Positions 1 through 9,894 of a stretch of DNA of 64,000 nucleotides are shown in pieces. The stretch covers positions 1 to 64,000 of the forward strand of contig JAEPDS010000007.1 in the NCBI GenBank assembly GCA_016842065.1, read 5' to 3'. Both the position numbers and the translations under genes were made by a program. The stretch's first letter is position 1, and each line of letters begins with the position of its first letter. The notes under the pieces are model-generated. The model had not been told where the DNA came from. It did no database searches and saw nothing but the letters and a program-made list of their open reading frames with translations. Source of the DNA: Candidatus Thiodiazotropha sp. 'RUGA'. GTDB lineage: Bacteria > Pseudomonadota > Gammaproteobacteria > Chromatiales > Chromatiaceae.

Positions 1-2
1 CG

Positions 3-689
3 GTGCTGCGTAAATCAAGCAACGTGGGCGCCAGTAAGATCGCCCTGTCGATGCCGCCGGAAACCCTCTGGCAGCTCTATACCAAGCTGGGGTTTGGTTC
101 CAGTCCGGAGTCGCTTTTTCCCGGAGAGTCGAGTGGGCGTCTGCCCCATTTCTCCGATTGGTCTTCGTTTGAACAGGCCACCCTCTCGTTTGGCTATGGC
201 CTCTCGGTCACCCCGCTGCAACTGGCCCGCGCCTACGCGGTGCTGGCGAATGATGGAGAGCGCCTGCCGGTCTCTCTGCTGAAACTGGATCAGCAACCTG
301 TCGGCGAGCGGGTGTTGCGCCAGAGTACCGCAAGAAGTGTTGTCGCGATGCTGGAATCGGTGATCAGTCGTGACGGGTCCGCTCCTCTGGCGGCTGTACC
401 CGGCTACCGGGTTGCGGGTAAGACCGGTACCGCAAAGAAATCGGTCGCCGGTGGTTATGCGGAAGATAAGTATCTATCCCTTTTTGTCGGCATGGCGCCG
501 GCCACCCGGCCACGCCTGGTGATGGCGGTGTTTGTCGATGAGCCCAGGGGCGAGGAGTACTACGGCGGTGCGGTTGCCGGTCCGGTCTTTTCCAAGGTTA
601 TGAGCGGTGCTCTGCGCCTGATGAACATTCCGCCGGACAAACCCTGGCATGAAGATAAGCTGATGGCCCGACTTGGAGAGCAGGAATGA
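3..689 (+). CDS. ftsI: Peptidoglycan D,D-transpeptidase FtsI (PBP3), 5'-truncated
   Basis: C-terminal 228 residues of the septal class B penicillin-binding protein, which cross-links peptidoglycan at the division site with FtsW. The start lies before the window, so only part of the transpeptidase domain is seen. The SxN motif (SSN, visible residues 5-7) and the KTGT box (about residues 140-143) are present; the SxxK serine is upstream. The C-terminal segment resembles E. coli FtsI, including the YYGG stretch and a conserved APVF-like block. The stop overlaps the murE start (ATGA), as expected for a translationally coupled dcw operon. The first codon in frame is GTG but should not be read as the true start. 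Confidence 0.96.
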   Translation: MLRKSSNVGASKIALSMPPETLWQLYTKLGFGSSPESLFPGESSGRLPHFSDWSSFEQATLSFGYGLSVTPLQLARAYAVLANDGERLPVSLLKLDQQPVGERVLRQSTARSVVAMLESVISRDGSAPLAAVPGYRVAGKTGTAKKSVAGGYAEDKYLSLFVGMAPATRPRLVMAVFVDEPRGEEYYGGAVAGPVFSKVMSGALRLMNIPPDKPWHEDKLMARLGEQE

Positions 690-2227
690 TGGCGGCCAGA
701 GAGATTACTGAGACGCACTGGCTCTCCACACTGCTGACTGGTCTGGTCGATCTGCCATCACAGCTCGATCGGCAGATTGGCGGGCTCTGTCTGGACAGCC
801 GGAAACTGGTCGAAGGGGATCTGTTCCTGGCTTGCGCCGGAACCCGTCAGCATGGCCTGGTGTTTGCCGAGCAGGCGATTGCCCAGGGTGCCGTTGCGAT
901 CCTATGGGAGCCGGATGGTGGTGAGGGTGAGCGCCTGGCCGCAGAGCTGCAGCATGGCTCACTCCCCTTGATTGAGGTTGCCAATCTTTCCCGCTCTCTG
1001 AGTGAGATTGCCGGTCGTTTCCATGACCACCCCAGCCGGGCGATGACCCTCTACGGCATAACCGGTACCAACGGCAAGACCAGTATCTGTCAGTTGCTGG
1101 CACAAGCCCTGGAAAGCGAACATCCCTGTGGCGTGGTGGGTACCCTGGGCGCTGGCCTGCCCGGACAGCTGGAAACCACCGGTATGACAACGCCGGATGC
1201 GGTGAGTGTGCAGCGGATCCTCTGCCGACTGTTGGCGCAGGGTGCCAATTCGGTGGCGATGGAGGTCTCGTCCCACGCACTGGATCAGTACCGGGTGGAT
1301 GGGGTGGCCTTTGATTGCGCGATTTTCACCAACCTCAGTCGTGACCATTTCGACTATCACGGCAGCCTGGAGAACTACGGCAACGCCAAGCGCCGGCTGT
1401 TTCAACTGCCCGGACTCCGTCGGGCGGTGATCAATCTGGATGACTCCTTTGGTCGACAGCTGGCTGAATCCCTCTGCCAGAGAGTGCCTGTCTACGGCTA
1501 CAGCATCGATGCCGACACCACACTGCCGGACGGCGTGCAGGGTTGGGTTCGGGCCACCGGACTGCAGGCTAGCGGCAGTGGCTTGAACCTCTCGGTTTCC
1601 ACTCCGGCTGGTGAGTGTCAGTTGCAGAGTGGCTTGTTGGGGCGCTTCAATGGCGCCAACCTGCTGGCTGTGTTGAGTGTTCTGTTGATCAATGATTGGC
1701 CACTTCAGCGGGCGGTCGCGGTTCTGGCCAAGCTCTCCACCGTACCGGGTCGAATGGAGCGCTTTGGTGCTGCCTCTCAACCGACGGTGGTGGTCGACTA
1801 TGCGCATACTCCGGATGCCCTGGAGAAGGCGCTGCAGGCGTTGCGGCTGCACTGCGCAGGTCGATTGATTGTCGTCTTCGGCTGTGGCGGAGACCGGGAT
1901 CCCGGCAAGCGTCCGATGATGGGTGAAGTGGCGGCGAACGAAGCGGACCTCTGTTATCTGACCGATGACAATCCACGCAGTGAGTCGAGTGCCGAGATCA
2001 TCAAGCAGATCCTGGCCGGTATGCCGAATGCAGAAGCGGTTCGGGTGGAAGCCGATCGGGGTAAGGCGATCCGCCAGGCGGTTTCCGTCGCGAAACCCGT
2101 TGACCTGGTACTGGTGGCAGGCAAGGGGCACGAGGATTACCAGTTGGTGGCTGACCAGGTGTTGCACTTCGATGACCGTGAAGTTGTCCAGGCGGCCTTG
2201 GCCGGATGGCAGGAGGGGGCGTCATGA
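686..2227 (+). CDS. murE: UDP-MurNAc-L-Ala-D-Glu:meso-diaminopimelate ligase
   Basis: Cytoplasmic Mur ligase that adds the third stem-peptide residue in an ATP-dependent step. At 513 residues it is close to the family norm of about 495. It has the ATP-binding GTNGKTS loop near residues 126-132 and a DNPR motif near residue 428. DNPR is the established signature for meso-diaminopimelate rather than lysine, so the wall should be Gram-negative type. A KGHE motif follows near the C-terminus. It starts within the ftsI stop (ATGA). A second ATG lies immediately after the first, so the start could be one codon later. Confidence 0.97.
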   Translation: MMAAREITETHWLSTLLTGLVDLPSQLDRQIGGLCLDSRKLVEGDLFLACAGTRQHGLVFAEQAIAQGAVAILWEPDGGEGERLAAELQHGSLPLIEVANLSRSLSEIAGRFHDHPSRAMTLYGITGTNGKTSICQLLAQALESEHPCGVVGTLGAGLPGQLETTGMTTPDAVSVQRILCRLLAQGANSVAMEVSSHALDQYRVDGVAFDCAIFTNLSRDHFDYHGSLENYGNAKRRLFQLPGLRRAVINLDDSFGRQLAESLCQRVPVYGYSIDADTTLPDGVQGWVRATGLQASGSGLNLSVSTPAGECQLQSGLLGRFNGANLLAVLSVLLINDWPLQRAVAVLAKLSTVPGRMERFGAASQPTVVVDYAHTPDALEKALQALRLHCAGRLIVVFGCGGDRDPGKRPMMGEVAANEADLCYLTDDNPRSESSAEIIKQILAGMPNAEAVRVEADRGKAIRQAVSVAKPVDLVLVAGKGHEDYQLVADQVLHFDDREVVQAALAGWQEGAS

Positions 2228-3591
2228 ACAGTCTCACGCTTGCTGAAGTGGCGCAGCAACTGGAAGCCGTGCATCAGGGAGCCGATGTGCGTTTTCATTC
2301 GGTCAGCAGCGACACCCGAACGATCAAGTCCGGCGATCTGTTTGTCGCCTTGAGCGGCCCCAATTTCGATGCCCACCGATTTCTCGGCCAGGCGATGGAG
2401 AAGGGGGCGGTAGCGGCCATGGTCAGCGAGTTGCAGGCGGTTGAGCTGCCCCAGCTGCAGGTGCCCGATACCCGTATTGGGCTGGGACATCTGGCCGCTT
2501 TGTGGCGTGACCGGTTTGCAGTGCCGATTGTGGCCGTCACCGGCAGTAACGGTAAAACCACCGTCAAGGAGTTGCTCGCTTCGATACTTGGGACCCGCGG
2601 CAGTGTGCTGGCCACCCGAGGCAATCTGAACAATGAGATCGGGCTGCCCTTAACCTTGTTACGGCTGCAGGATGAGCAGTGTGCGGTAATCGAGATGGGC
2701 GCCAACCATCCCGGCGAGATCGGCTATCTGAGTCAGATCACCCGTCCCGATGTGGCGTTGATCAATAACGCGGGCGCGGCCCACCTTGAAGGCTTCGGGG
2801 ATCTGACCGGTGTGGCTCATGCCAAGGGCGAAATCCTGAGTGGCTTGAGGCCCACCGGGGTTGGGGTGCTGAATGCGGACGATCGCTTTTTTCCGCTCTG
2901 GCGGGAGCTGTGCGGTGAGCGTCAGATGATCTCCTTCGGCTGCTCACACAAGGCGGATGTGCAGAGCGATCTGAGTCAGGCCGGGATGCGCTGGTCGGAG
3001 CGTGGGTTTCAGAACCATATGCAGGTCAGTTATCGGGGTGAACAGTTTGCAGTGCAGCTCTCACTGGCCGGCCGGCATAACCTGATGAATGCCCTGGCAG
3101 CGATCGCAGCAGCATTGGCAATGGGCTGTGACATTGAACAGATTCAGATGGGATTGGCCGGGGTGCAGGCTGTGGCAGGGCGTCTGCGCTTGCACCATAC
3201 CTCCGCCGGCTATCGCTTGATCGATGACAGTTATAACGCCAATCCGGATTCCGTGGATGCGGCGATCGAGGTGCTGCGCGGCGCCACAGGCAGCCGCTAT
3301 CTGGTGCTCGGGGATCTGGCGGAGCTGGGTGATGAAGCCGTAGCCATGCACGCCGGCATCGGCGAGCGGGCGAGACAGGCGGGGCTGGAGCACCTCTATA
3401 CCCTGGGCGAGTTGAGTCGCGAGGCGGCGCAGAGTTTTGGCGACGGGGGGCAGGCCTTTACCGAGCTGGATCAATTGGTGGATGCATTGCATGCAGCAGT
3501 CCGAAGAGGGGATGCGGTGCTGGTCAAAGGGTCTCGCAGCGCGGGCATGGACCGGGTAGTTGAGCGTTTGATGTCCAAGGGGAGGGGCTGA
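2224..3591 (+). CDS. murF: UDP-MurNAc-tripeptide:D-Ala-D-Ala ligase
   Basis: Adds D-Ala-D-Ala to the UDP-MurNAc tripeptide, the last cytoplasmic Mur ligase step. The GSNGKTT ATP loop is near residue 106. An in-frame ATG lies 18 nt further upstream (2206). The start at 2224 is preferred because a GGAGGGGG Shine-Dalgarno precedes it at good distance and it forms the ATGA overlap with the murE stop seen elsewhere in this operon. Length is then 455 residues, matching E. coli MurF (452). Confidence 0.95.
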   Translation: MNSLTLAEVAQQLEAVHQGADVRFHSVSSDTRTIKSGDLFVALSGPNFDAHRFLGQAMEKGAVAAMVSELQAVELPQLQVPDTRIGLGHLAALWRDRFAVPIVAVTGSNGKTTVKELLASILGTRGSVLATRGNLNNEIGLPLTLLRLQDEQCAVIEMGANHPGEIGYLSQITRPDVALINNAGAAHLEGFGDLTGVAHAKGEILSGLRPTGVGVLNADDRFFPLWRELCGERQMISFGCSHKADVQSDLSQAGMRWSERGFQNHMQVSYRGEQFAVQLSLAGRHNLMNALAAIAAALAMGCDIEQIQMGLAGVQAVAGRLRLHHTSAGYRLIDDSYNANPDSVDAAIEVLRGATGSRYLVLGDLAELGDEAVAMHAGIGERARQAGLEHLYTLGELSREAAQSFGDGGQAFTELDQLVDALHAAVRRGDAVLVKGSRSAGMDRVVERLMSKGRG

Positions 3592-3593
3592 TT

Positions 3594-4676
3594 GTGTTGT
3601 TATATCTGACTGAGTGGCTGGTGCAATTCGATGGGGGATTCCGGGTATTTCAATATCTGACCCTGAGAACCATCCTGGGTGTGCTGACCGCTCTGTTGAT
3701 CTCCCTGGCGCTGGGACCGATGATGATTCGCCGTTTGAGCTTTCATCAGATCGGCCAGACGGTAAGGGATGATGGGCCGGAGACCCACTTTTCCAAAGCC
3801 GGCACCCCCACCATGGGTGGTGCTCTGATCCTGGTGGCGATTGCGATTGCCACCCTGTTGTGGGCCGACCTGGACAACCGCTATGTCTGGATCGTCCTGA
3901 TCGTGACCCTGATCTTCGGTCTGATCGGTCTGGTGGATGACTACAAAAAGCTGGTGCTGAACGATCCTAAAGGGCTGGCGGCGCGTTGGAAATATTTCTG
4001 GCAGTCGGTGGCCGGTCTGGGAGCTTCGGTGGTCTTCTTTACCACTGCATCTTCACCTACAGAGACGGCACTGCTGATCCCCTATCTGAAAGATGTCTCA
4101 CTGGACCTGGGGCCGGTGTTCATCCTGTTCAGCTATCTGGTGATCGTCGGCTCATCCAATGCAGTCAATCTGACTGACGGTCTGGATGGCCTGGCGATCC
4201 TGCCCACCGTGATGGTCGGAGGCGCGCTGGGGGTCATCGCCTATGTCACCGGGCATGCGGATTTCGCCACCTATCTGAAGATTCCCTATCTTCCCGGGGT
4301 GGGTGAGTTGATTGTGTTTTGTGCCGCCCTGGTCGGCGCCGGTCTGGGTTTTCTCTGGTTCAACACCTATCCCGCCCAGGTATTCATGGGGGATGTGGGC
4401 GCGCTGGCGCTGGGTGCCGCGCTGGGTGTGGTCGCGGTGGCCGTACGTCAGGAGATCGTGCTGTTCATCATGGGTGGGGTGTTCGTCATCGAGACCGTCT
4501 CGGTGATGTTGCAGGTGGCCTCTTTCAAGCTGACCGGAAAACGTATTTTCCGGATGGCCCCACTGCACCACCACTTTGAGTTGAAGGGCTGGCCCGAGCC
4601 GCGGGTAATCGTTCGTTTCTGGATCATCACCGTCATTCTGGTGCTGGTCGGTTTAGCGAGTTTGAAGATACGTTAA
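3594..4676 (+). CDS. mraY: Phospho-MurNAc-pentapeptide transferase MraY
   Basis: Integral membrane enzyme that transfers phospho-MurNAc-pentapeptide to undecaprenyl phosphate, giving lipid I. The 360 residues hold about ten hydrophobic helices. Family landmarks are the VDDYKK aspartate pair near residue 115, the [11 protein letters not shown] segment near 188, and the cytoplasmic HHHFE motif near 325. The start is GTG just after a GGAGGGG Shine-Dalgarno; a TTG follows immediately as the alternative. The murD start overlaps its stop by one base (TAATG). Confidence 0.97.
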   Translation: MLLYLTEWLVQFDGGFRVFQYLTLRTILGVLTALLISLALGPMMIRRLSFHQIGQTVRDDGPETHFSKAGTPTMGGALILVAIAIATLLWADLDNRYVWIVLIVTLIFGLIGLVDDYKKLVLNDPKGLAARWKYFWQSVAGLGASVVFFTTASSPTETALLIPYLKDVSLDLGPVFILFSYLVIVGSSNAVNLTDGLDGLAILPTVMVGGALGVIAYVTGHADFATYLKIPYLPGVGELIVFCAALVGAGLGFLWFNTYPAQVFMGDVGALALGAALGVVAVAVRQEIVLFIMGGVFVIETVSVMLQVASFKLTGKRIFRMAPLHHHFELKGWPEPRVIVRFWIITVILVLVGLASLKIR

Positions 4677-6031
4677 TGTCAGAGCAATCGACACTGCAGG
4701 GTAAGACACTGATTGTGGGGCTGGGTAAGACCGGGCTCTCCTGTGCCCGCTATCTGGCGGCGCAAGGGGTCTCCCTGGCGATGACCGACAGCCGGGAGAA
4801 TCCCCCCGGTCTTGAGTCACTGCGTCAGGAGTTGCCGGACATGGCGCTGTTTCTCGGCGGTTTCCAGGAAGAGGTGTTTGAAGCGGCCAGTCGATTGGTG
4901 GTGAGTCCCGGGGTGGCGCTGGATCAACCGTTGATTCAGGCAGCCATGCAGCGCGGTGTCGAGGTGCTGGGGGATGTGGAGCTGTTTGCCAGAGTGGCCA
5001 AAGCACCGGTGATTGCGATTACCGGCTCCAACGGCAAGAGCACCGTTACCACCCTGCTCGGCGAGATGGCGCGTATGGCGGGTGTGAAGGTTGCGGTGGG
5101 TGGCAACCTTGGTGAGCCGGCACTTGACCTGCTGGATGATGAGGTGGATCTCTATATTCTGGAGCTCTCCAGTTTTCAACTGGAGAGTACCTGGTCGTTA
5201 AAGCCCAGGGCGTCGGTGGTGCTGAATGTTTCAGCGGACCATATGGACCGCTATCGGGATCTGCAGGACTACGCCGATACCAAAGCCAAGGTCTACCATC
5301 AGGCCGAAGTCGCGGTGGTCAACCGGGACGATCCGATGGTCGCGGCAATGGTGGATGAGGCTTCGGAGTCTCTCGGTTTTACCCTGCTGGCACCGCAGGC
5401 CAGTGACTTCGGTCTGCATGAGCAGGATGGGGTGAGCTGGCTGAGTGAGGGGCATGTGCCGCTGATTCCGGTCAGTGAGCTGAGAATTCCCGGTCGCCAT
5501 AATCAGGCCAATGCCCTGGCGGCTTTGGCTCTGGCCAGTGCTGCCGGTTTTCCACAGAACGACATGCTGGCCGCCCTGCGCAGCTATACCGGTCTGCCAC
5601 ATCGCACCCAGTGGGTGGCAGATAAGGCGGGACTTCGCTGGTACAACGACTCAAAAGGCACCAATGTGGGGGCAACGATCTCCGCACTGAATGGATTGCA
5701 TCCGGATCAGGGAGAGAGCCGCACGGTGCTGATCGCCGGTGGTGACTGTAAGGACGCGGATTTCAGTGAGCTGGTTGATGTGGCCGTGAAGACCACCAGA
5801 GGTGTGGTATTGATCGGTCGTGATGCGCCGGCCATTCGCTCTGTGTTGGAAGGGCGGGTCGAACTGGTCGATGCGCAGAGCATGGATGAGGCGGTCGCTT
5901 CAGCCTATCGCCTGGCCCAGCCCGGGGATCGGGTCGTGCTGTCGCCAGCCTGTGCCAGTTTCGATATGTTCAGTAATTTTGAGCAGCGTGGTGAAGCCTT
6001 CATTGCAGCGGTGGAGGCGTTCGACGCATGA
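4676..6031 (+). CDS. murD: UDP-MurNAc-L-alanine:D-glutamate ligase
   Basis: Second Mur ligase, adding D-glutamate to UDP-MurNAc-L-alanine. The 451 residues include an N-terminal Rossmann-like UDP-binding region (GLGKTGLS near residue 16), the GSNGKST ATP loop near residue 117, and a C-terminal ligand-binding domain. Length is close to E. coli MurD (438). It sits between mraY and ftsW in the usual gammaproteobacterial order and overlaps both by a few bases, so it is almost certainly on the same transcript. Confidence 0.97.
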   Translation: MSEQSTLQGKTLIVGLGKTGLSCARYLAAQGVSLAMTDSRENPPGLESLRQELPDMALFLGGFQEEVFEAASRLVVSPGVALDQPLIQAAMQRGVEVLGDVELFARVAKAPVIAITGSNGKSTVTTLLGEMARMAGVKVAVGGNLGEPALDLLDDEVDLYILELSSFQLESTWSLKPRASVVLNVSADHMDRYRDLQDYADTKAKVYHQAEVAVVNRDDPMVAAMVDEASESLGFTLLAPQASDFGLHEQDGVSWLSEGHVPLIPVSELRIPGRHNQANALAALALASAAGFPQNDMLAALRSYTGLPHRTQWVADKAGLRWYNDSKGTNVGATISALNGLHPDQGESRTVLIAGGDCKDADFSELVDVAVKTTRGVVLIGRDAPAIRSVLEGRVELVDAQSMDEAVASAYRLAQPGDRVVLSPACASFDMFSNFEQRGEAFIAAVEAFDA

Positions 6032-7221
6032 GCATCAGACGACCTCAGGCGATGGATTCCCGTGCCGCCAAACCGCTGGAGCCGAGCATTGACTGGTGGC
6101 TGTTGGGTGCCTCGGTAGTGCTGCTCGGTTTTGGACTGGTAATGGTGGCGTCATCTTCGATGACCGTCGGCGACCGGCTTGCCGGTTCCCCCTTCTTCTA
6201 TGTCTATCGTCATCTGTTTGCCATGTTTCTCGGTCTGATCGGTGCCGCACTGTTTTTCGGTATCCCGATGGAGCAGTGGCGCAAAGCCGGGCCGATGCTG
6301 GTCTTTCTCGGTATGTTTCTGCTGCTCATCGTATTGATTCCCGGGATTGGCAAGACTGTCAACGGCGCTACCCGATGGGTGCCGCTGGGCGTCTTCAATC
6401 TGCAGAGCTCCGAGTTCATGAAGCTCTTCATGGTGCTCTATATCGCAGGCTATCTGGTGCGTCGTCAGGATGAGGTTGCCCGCTCGTTCTGGGGCTTTGC
6501 CAAACCGATGCTGCTGCTGATCATCACCAGTGCGATGATTCTGCTGCAGCCCGATTTCGGTACCACGGTGGTGCTGTTTGCCACCGCGCTGGGGATGCTG
6601 TTTCTCGGCGGTGTGGTGCTCTATCAGTTCGTTACCCTGATTCTGTTCTCCATGGTGGCCGGTTTTGCACTGATCTTTTTCACCCCGTATCGCTGGCAGC
6701 GCTTCACCACCTTTCTCAATCCCTGGGATGATCCTTTCAATACCGACTTTCAGCTCTCCCAGGCACTGATCGCCTTCGGCCGGGGTGAGTTCACCGGGGT
6801 GGGGTTGGGTAACGGCATCCAGAAGCAGTTCTATCTGCCGGAGGCCCATACCGATTTCATCATGGCTGTGGTGGGTGAGGAGTTCGGCCTGCTCGGCACT
6901 CTTGGCATCATTTTTCTGTTTGCCTTTATCACCTGGCGTGCTTTTCAGATCGGTGTCAGGGCGGAAGCGGCAGGGCAGCGATTCTCCACCTATACCGCCT
7001 ATGGTCTGGGATTGTGGCTCGGTATGCAGGCGTTTATCAACATCGGTGTCAATGTCGGTATGTTGCCGACCAAGGGTTTGACCCTGCCGTTCATGAGCTA
7101 CGGGGGCAACAGCATCATCGTCGCCTGCCTGATGATCGCCCTGCTGCTGCGCATCGACTACGAGTCCCGCAAATCGCCGGGGCGGGAAAGGGAAGGGAGG
7201 CGATCATGGAGCCTCATGTGA
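6028..7221 (+). CDS. ftsW: Septal SEDS glycosyltransferase FtsW
   Basis: SEDS-family polytopic membrane protein of 397 residues. It polymerises lipid II into glycan strands at the septum together with the FtsI transpeptidase encoded upstream. About ten hydrophobic helices are visible, with SEDS signatures such as a GxGxGNGxQKxxxLPEAHTDFI-type loop near residues 257-276 and a late PFMSYGG segment. The first residues are polar and basic, as in other FtsW proteins. It starts in the murD stop (ATGA), and its last 16 bases overlap the murG start. Confidence 0.97.
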   Translation: MSIRRPQAMDSRAAKPLEPSIDWWLLGASVVLLGFGLVMVASSSMTVGDRLAGSPFFYVYRHLFAMFLGLIGAALFFGIPMEQWRKAGPMLVFLGMFLLLIVLIPGIGKTVNGATRWVPLGVFNLQSSEFMKLFMVLYIAGYLVRRQDEVARSFWGFAKPMLLLIITSAMILLQPDFGTTVVLFATALGMLFLGGVVLYQFVTLILFSMVAGFALIFFTPYRWQRFTTFLNPWDDPFNTDFQLSQALIAFGRGEFTGVGLGNGIQKQFYLPEAHTDFIMAVVGEEFGLLGTLGIIFLFAFITWRAFQIGVRAEAAGQRFSTYTAYGLGLWLGMQAFINIGVNVGMLPTKGLTLPFMSYGGNSIIVACLMIALLLRIDYESRKSPGREREGRRSWSLM

Positions 7222-8285
7222 TGGTCATGGCCGGTGGCACTGGTGGGCACCTGTTTCCCGCACTGGCGGTGGCCCAGTGGCTGCAGAATCATAACTGCCG
7301 GATCACCTGGCTCGGCAGCAGTGGCGGTATGGAGAATCGCCTGATACCGGAATATGGTTTTCCGATCCGCACCCTGGAAGTGAAGGGGTTGCGGGGCAGC
7401 GGTCTGAAGCGTCGCATCATGGCGCCCTGGGTGGTCAGTCGTTCACTGCTGCAGGCCTATCGTCTGCTGCGTCAGGTACAACCCAATCTGGTACTGGGCA
7501 TGGGTGGTTTCGTCACCGGGCCTGGCGGGGTGGCTGCCAGGTTGATGAAAATTCCACTGGTGATTCAGGAGCAGAACGCCATTCCCGGTTTGACCAACCG
7601 GATTCTGGCGCGCTTCGCCAACAAAGTATTCGAGGCCTTTCCCGGCAGTTTCGGTGCCGAGGCCCAGGCTGAAACAGTGGGTAACCCGGTGCGTCAGGAG
7701 ATCGTCGATCTGCTGCAGCCGGAAGCCCGTTTCAGCCAGCGCAGCGGACCGATCAGATTGCTTGCGCTGGGTGGCTCTCTGGGTGCCCAGGCGCTCAATC
7801 AGACCCTGCCCGAGGCGTTGGCTCTGCTCACCCCGGAGACGCGTCCACTGGTGCGTCATCAGGCTGGTGAGAAACTGCTGCAGGAGACCATCGACTGCTA
7901 TCGTCAACAGGGTGTGGAAGCAGAGATCAAGGCCTTTGAGCGGGATATGGCGGAGGCCTATGGCTGGGCCGATCTGGTGTTCTGCCGCGCCGGCGCTCTG
8001 ACTGTCACCGAACTGGCCACTGCCGGACTGGGATCGATTCTTGTGCCCTATCCCCATGCAGTGGATGACCATCAGACCCATAACGCTCAGTTTCTGGTTG
8101 AGGCGGGAGCAGCACAGCTGGTGCAGCAGACCGATCTCAATGCCGCCGATCTGGCCAGCCGCCTGAAGAACCTGTGTGCCAGTCGTGAGGTGTTGCTGCA
8201 GATGGCGAAGGCTGCCCGTGAACAGTCCCGTGCCGATGCAACAGCCAATCTGGGGCGCTACTGCCTGGAGATCATTGGATCATGA
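7206..8285 (+). CDS. murG: Undecaprenyl-PP-MurNAc-pentapeptide GlcNAc transferase
   Basis: Peripheral membrane GT28 glycosyltransferase that converts lipid I to lipid II. The open frame extends upstream into ftsW, but homology begins at the ATG at 7206, behind a GGGAGG Shine-Dalgarno. The N-terminal glycine-rich [10 protein letters not shown] loop then falls at residues 10-19. Length is 359 residues (E. coli 355). A second G loop (LGGSLGAQ) and the acceptor-site region near [11 protein letters not shown] are present. The 3' end overlaps murC (ATGA). Confidence 0.96.
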   Translation: MEPHVMVMAGGTGGHLFPALAVAQWLQNHNCRITWLGSSGGMENRLIPEYGFPIRTLEVKGLRGSGLKRRIMAPWVVSRSLLQAYRLLRQVQPNLVLGMGGFVTGPGGVAARLMKIPLVIQEQNAIPGLTNRILARFANKVFEAFPGSFGAEAQAETVGNPVRQEIVDLLQPEARFSQRSGPIRLLALGGSLGAQALNQTLPEALALLTPETRPLVRHQAGEKLLQETIDCYRQQGVEAEIKAFERDMAEAYGWADLVFCRAGALTVTELATAGLGSILVPYPHAVDDHQTHNAQFLVEAGAAQLVQQTDLNAADLASRLKNLCASREVLLQMAKAAREQSRADATANLGRYCLEIIGS

Positions 8286-9718
8286 ATGAGCATCTGCGAA
8301 GCCGCCACAATCCGAACAGTATGGGTCGCATGCGAAGGATCCACTTCGTCGGTATCGGCGGTGCAGGCATGAGCGGTATTGCCGAGGTGATGATCAATCT
8401 TGGCTATCAGGTATCGGGTTCGGATCAGCGCGAGAGTCGGGTCACCGCACGCCTTGTGGAGCTGGGCGCCACAGTCTATCTGGGGCATCAGGCTGAGCAT
8501 GTGGATGGTGTGGATGCGGTGGTCATCTCAAGTGCGGTGAAAGAGCAGAACCCGGAAGTGGTGGCCGCACGCCAGGATCGGATTCCGGTGGTACCCAGGG
8601 CAGAGATGCTGGCCGAGATCATGCGTTTCCAATACGGCATCGCGGTGGCCGGTACCCATGGAAAAACCACCACCACCAGTCTGGTGACCAGCGTGTTGGC
8701 CGAGGCCGGGCTCGATCCGACCTTTGTGATCGGTGGACTGTTGAACAGCGCCGGCGCCAATGCCCGTTTGGGCGAAGGTGAGTATCTGGTGGCTGAGGCG
8801 GATGAGAGTGATGCTTCTTTCCTCTATCTGCAGCCGATGCTGGCGGTGGTGACCAACATCGATGCGGACCACATGTCCACCTACGGGGGTGACTTCAACC
8901 GTCTGCGTGGAACCTTTCTGGAGTTTCTCCACCATCTGCCTTTCTACGGTCAGGCGGTGATGTGTATCGATGATCCGGAGGTCAGGGACCTGCTGCCTGA
9001 GGTGACACGCCCGATTACCACTTATGGCTTCAGCCCGGATGCGGATGTGCAGGCAACCGAAGTCCACAGCGAAGGCTTGCAGACCCATTTCAGACTGCAT
9101 GTCAAAGACCAGGATCTGGCCTTTGAGGTCACCCTGAATCTGCCCGGCCGGCACAATGTGCTGAATGCCCTGGCCGCCGCCTGTGTGGCGCTTGAGCTCC
9201 ACACGGATCCCCGCCACATCCAATCTGCGCTGAAAAAGTTTGCCGGCATCGGTCGGCGCTTTCAGACCCGTGGAGACTGTCTGGTGGATGGTAAGCATGT
9301 GATGCTGGTGGACGATTATGCCCACCACCCACGGGAGATTCAGGCGACCCTGGAAGCGGTACGGGATGGATGGCCGGAGCGGCGGCTGGTGGTCGCCTTT
9401 CAGCCGCACCGTTATACCCGGACCCAGGAGCAGTTCGAGGATTTTGTTCAGGTGCTTTCCAGATCGGATCTGTTGATCCTGACCGAGGTCTATGCGGCGG
9501 GAGAGGAGCCGATTCAGGGCGCCACCGGACGTGATCTGAGTCGCGCGATACGGGTGCGTGGCCAGGTCGATCCGATCTTCATGGAGCCCGTGACTGAGTT
9601 GCCGGAGCTGTTACGCGGGCTGCTTCAGGATGGGGATATCGTGTTGACAATCGGCGCGGGCAGTATCGGTGCAATTGCGGCGGAATTGCCCACACAACTA
9701 TGTGAGGAGGCCCAGTGA
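8282..9718 (+). CDS. murC: UDP-N-acetylmuramate:L-alanine ligase
   Basis: First Mur ligase, loading L-alanine onto UDP-MurNAc. It has 478 residues. The N-terminal [15 protein letters not shown] block binds the UDP substrate, and GTHGKTTTT near residue 124 is the ATP loop. The C-terminal VDDYAHHP motif is typical of MurC. The ORF is preceded by the murG stop overlap (ATGA), and its own stop overlaps the start of a 58-codon reading frame rather than murB or ddlB directly. Confidence 0.97.
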   Translation: MNEHLRSRHNPNSMGRMRRIHFVGIGGAGMSGIAEVMINLGYQVSGSDQRESRVTARLVELGATVYLGHQAEHVDGVDAVVISSAVKEQNPEVVAARQDRIPVVPRAEMLAEIMRFQYGIAVAGTHGKTTTTSLVTSVLAEAGLDPTFVIGGLLNSAGANARLGEGEYLVAEADESDASFLYLQPMLAVVTNIDADHMSTYGGDFNRLRGTFLEFLHHLPFYGQAVMCIDDPEVRDLLPEVTRPITTYGFSPDADVQATEVHSEGLQTHFRLHVKDQDLAFEVTLNLPGRHNVLNALAAACVALELHTDPRHIQSALKKFAGIGRRFQTRGDCLVDGKHVMLVDDYAHHPREIQATLEAVRDGWPERRLVVAFQPHRYTRTQEQFEDFVQVLSRSDLLILTEVYAAGEEPIQGATGRDLSRAIRVRGQVDPIFMEPVTELPELLRGLLQDGDIVLTIGAGSIGAIAAELPTQLCEEAQ

Positions 9719-9894
9719 TGGCGCAGATCTTTGATATGAGACGGTTACATCAGGGGTGCGGAGAGTCATTACAGAGTGAGCTGCTTGTTCTGGTAAAAGC
9801 GGGCAGGCGTCAGAGCTCAATCAACCGGGACGCACAGAAGCAGCGCTTGAAGAGTGCCCATGAGATGCAGAAACGGGAGAGGTTTTTGGGATGA
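9718..9894 (+). CDS. Micro-ORF of 58 residues coupled between murC and murB, function unknown
   Basis: I do not recognise this protein. It starts in the murC stop (TGATG context after a GGAGG Shine-Dalgarno at about 9706-9710) and its TGA overlaps the murB ATG as ATGA. Both junctions therefore have the coupling geometry of the neighbouring cell-wall genes. The product is basic and hydrophilic (many Arg, Lys, Gln), with one Cys near residue 14, a short hydrophobic run around ELLVLV, and no signal or membrane segment. The C-terminal half looks helical. Alternatively it is a non-functional spacer frame kept only to couple translation of murB to murC. Confidence 0.6.
   Translation: MAQIFDMRRLHQGCGESLQSELLVLVKAGRRQSSINRDAQKQRLKSAHEMQKRERFLG

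Noticed and set aside
959..2167. 402-codon open frame antisense to murE
   Set aside because: It is a shadow of murE in GC-rich DNA; murE has full family motifs and operon overlaps, and the antisense product shows no recognisable domain.
7014..7205. Upstream in-frame extension of murG
   Set aside because: It overlaps ftsW in another frame and encodes residues unlike any MurG; the ATG at 7206 has a Shine-Dalgarno and gives the family length.
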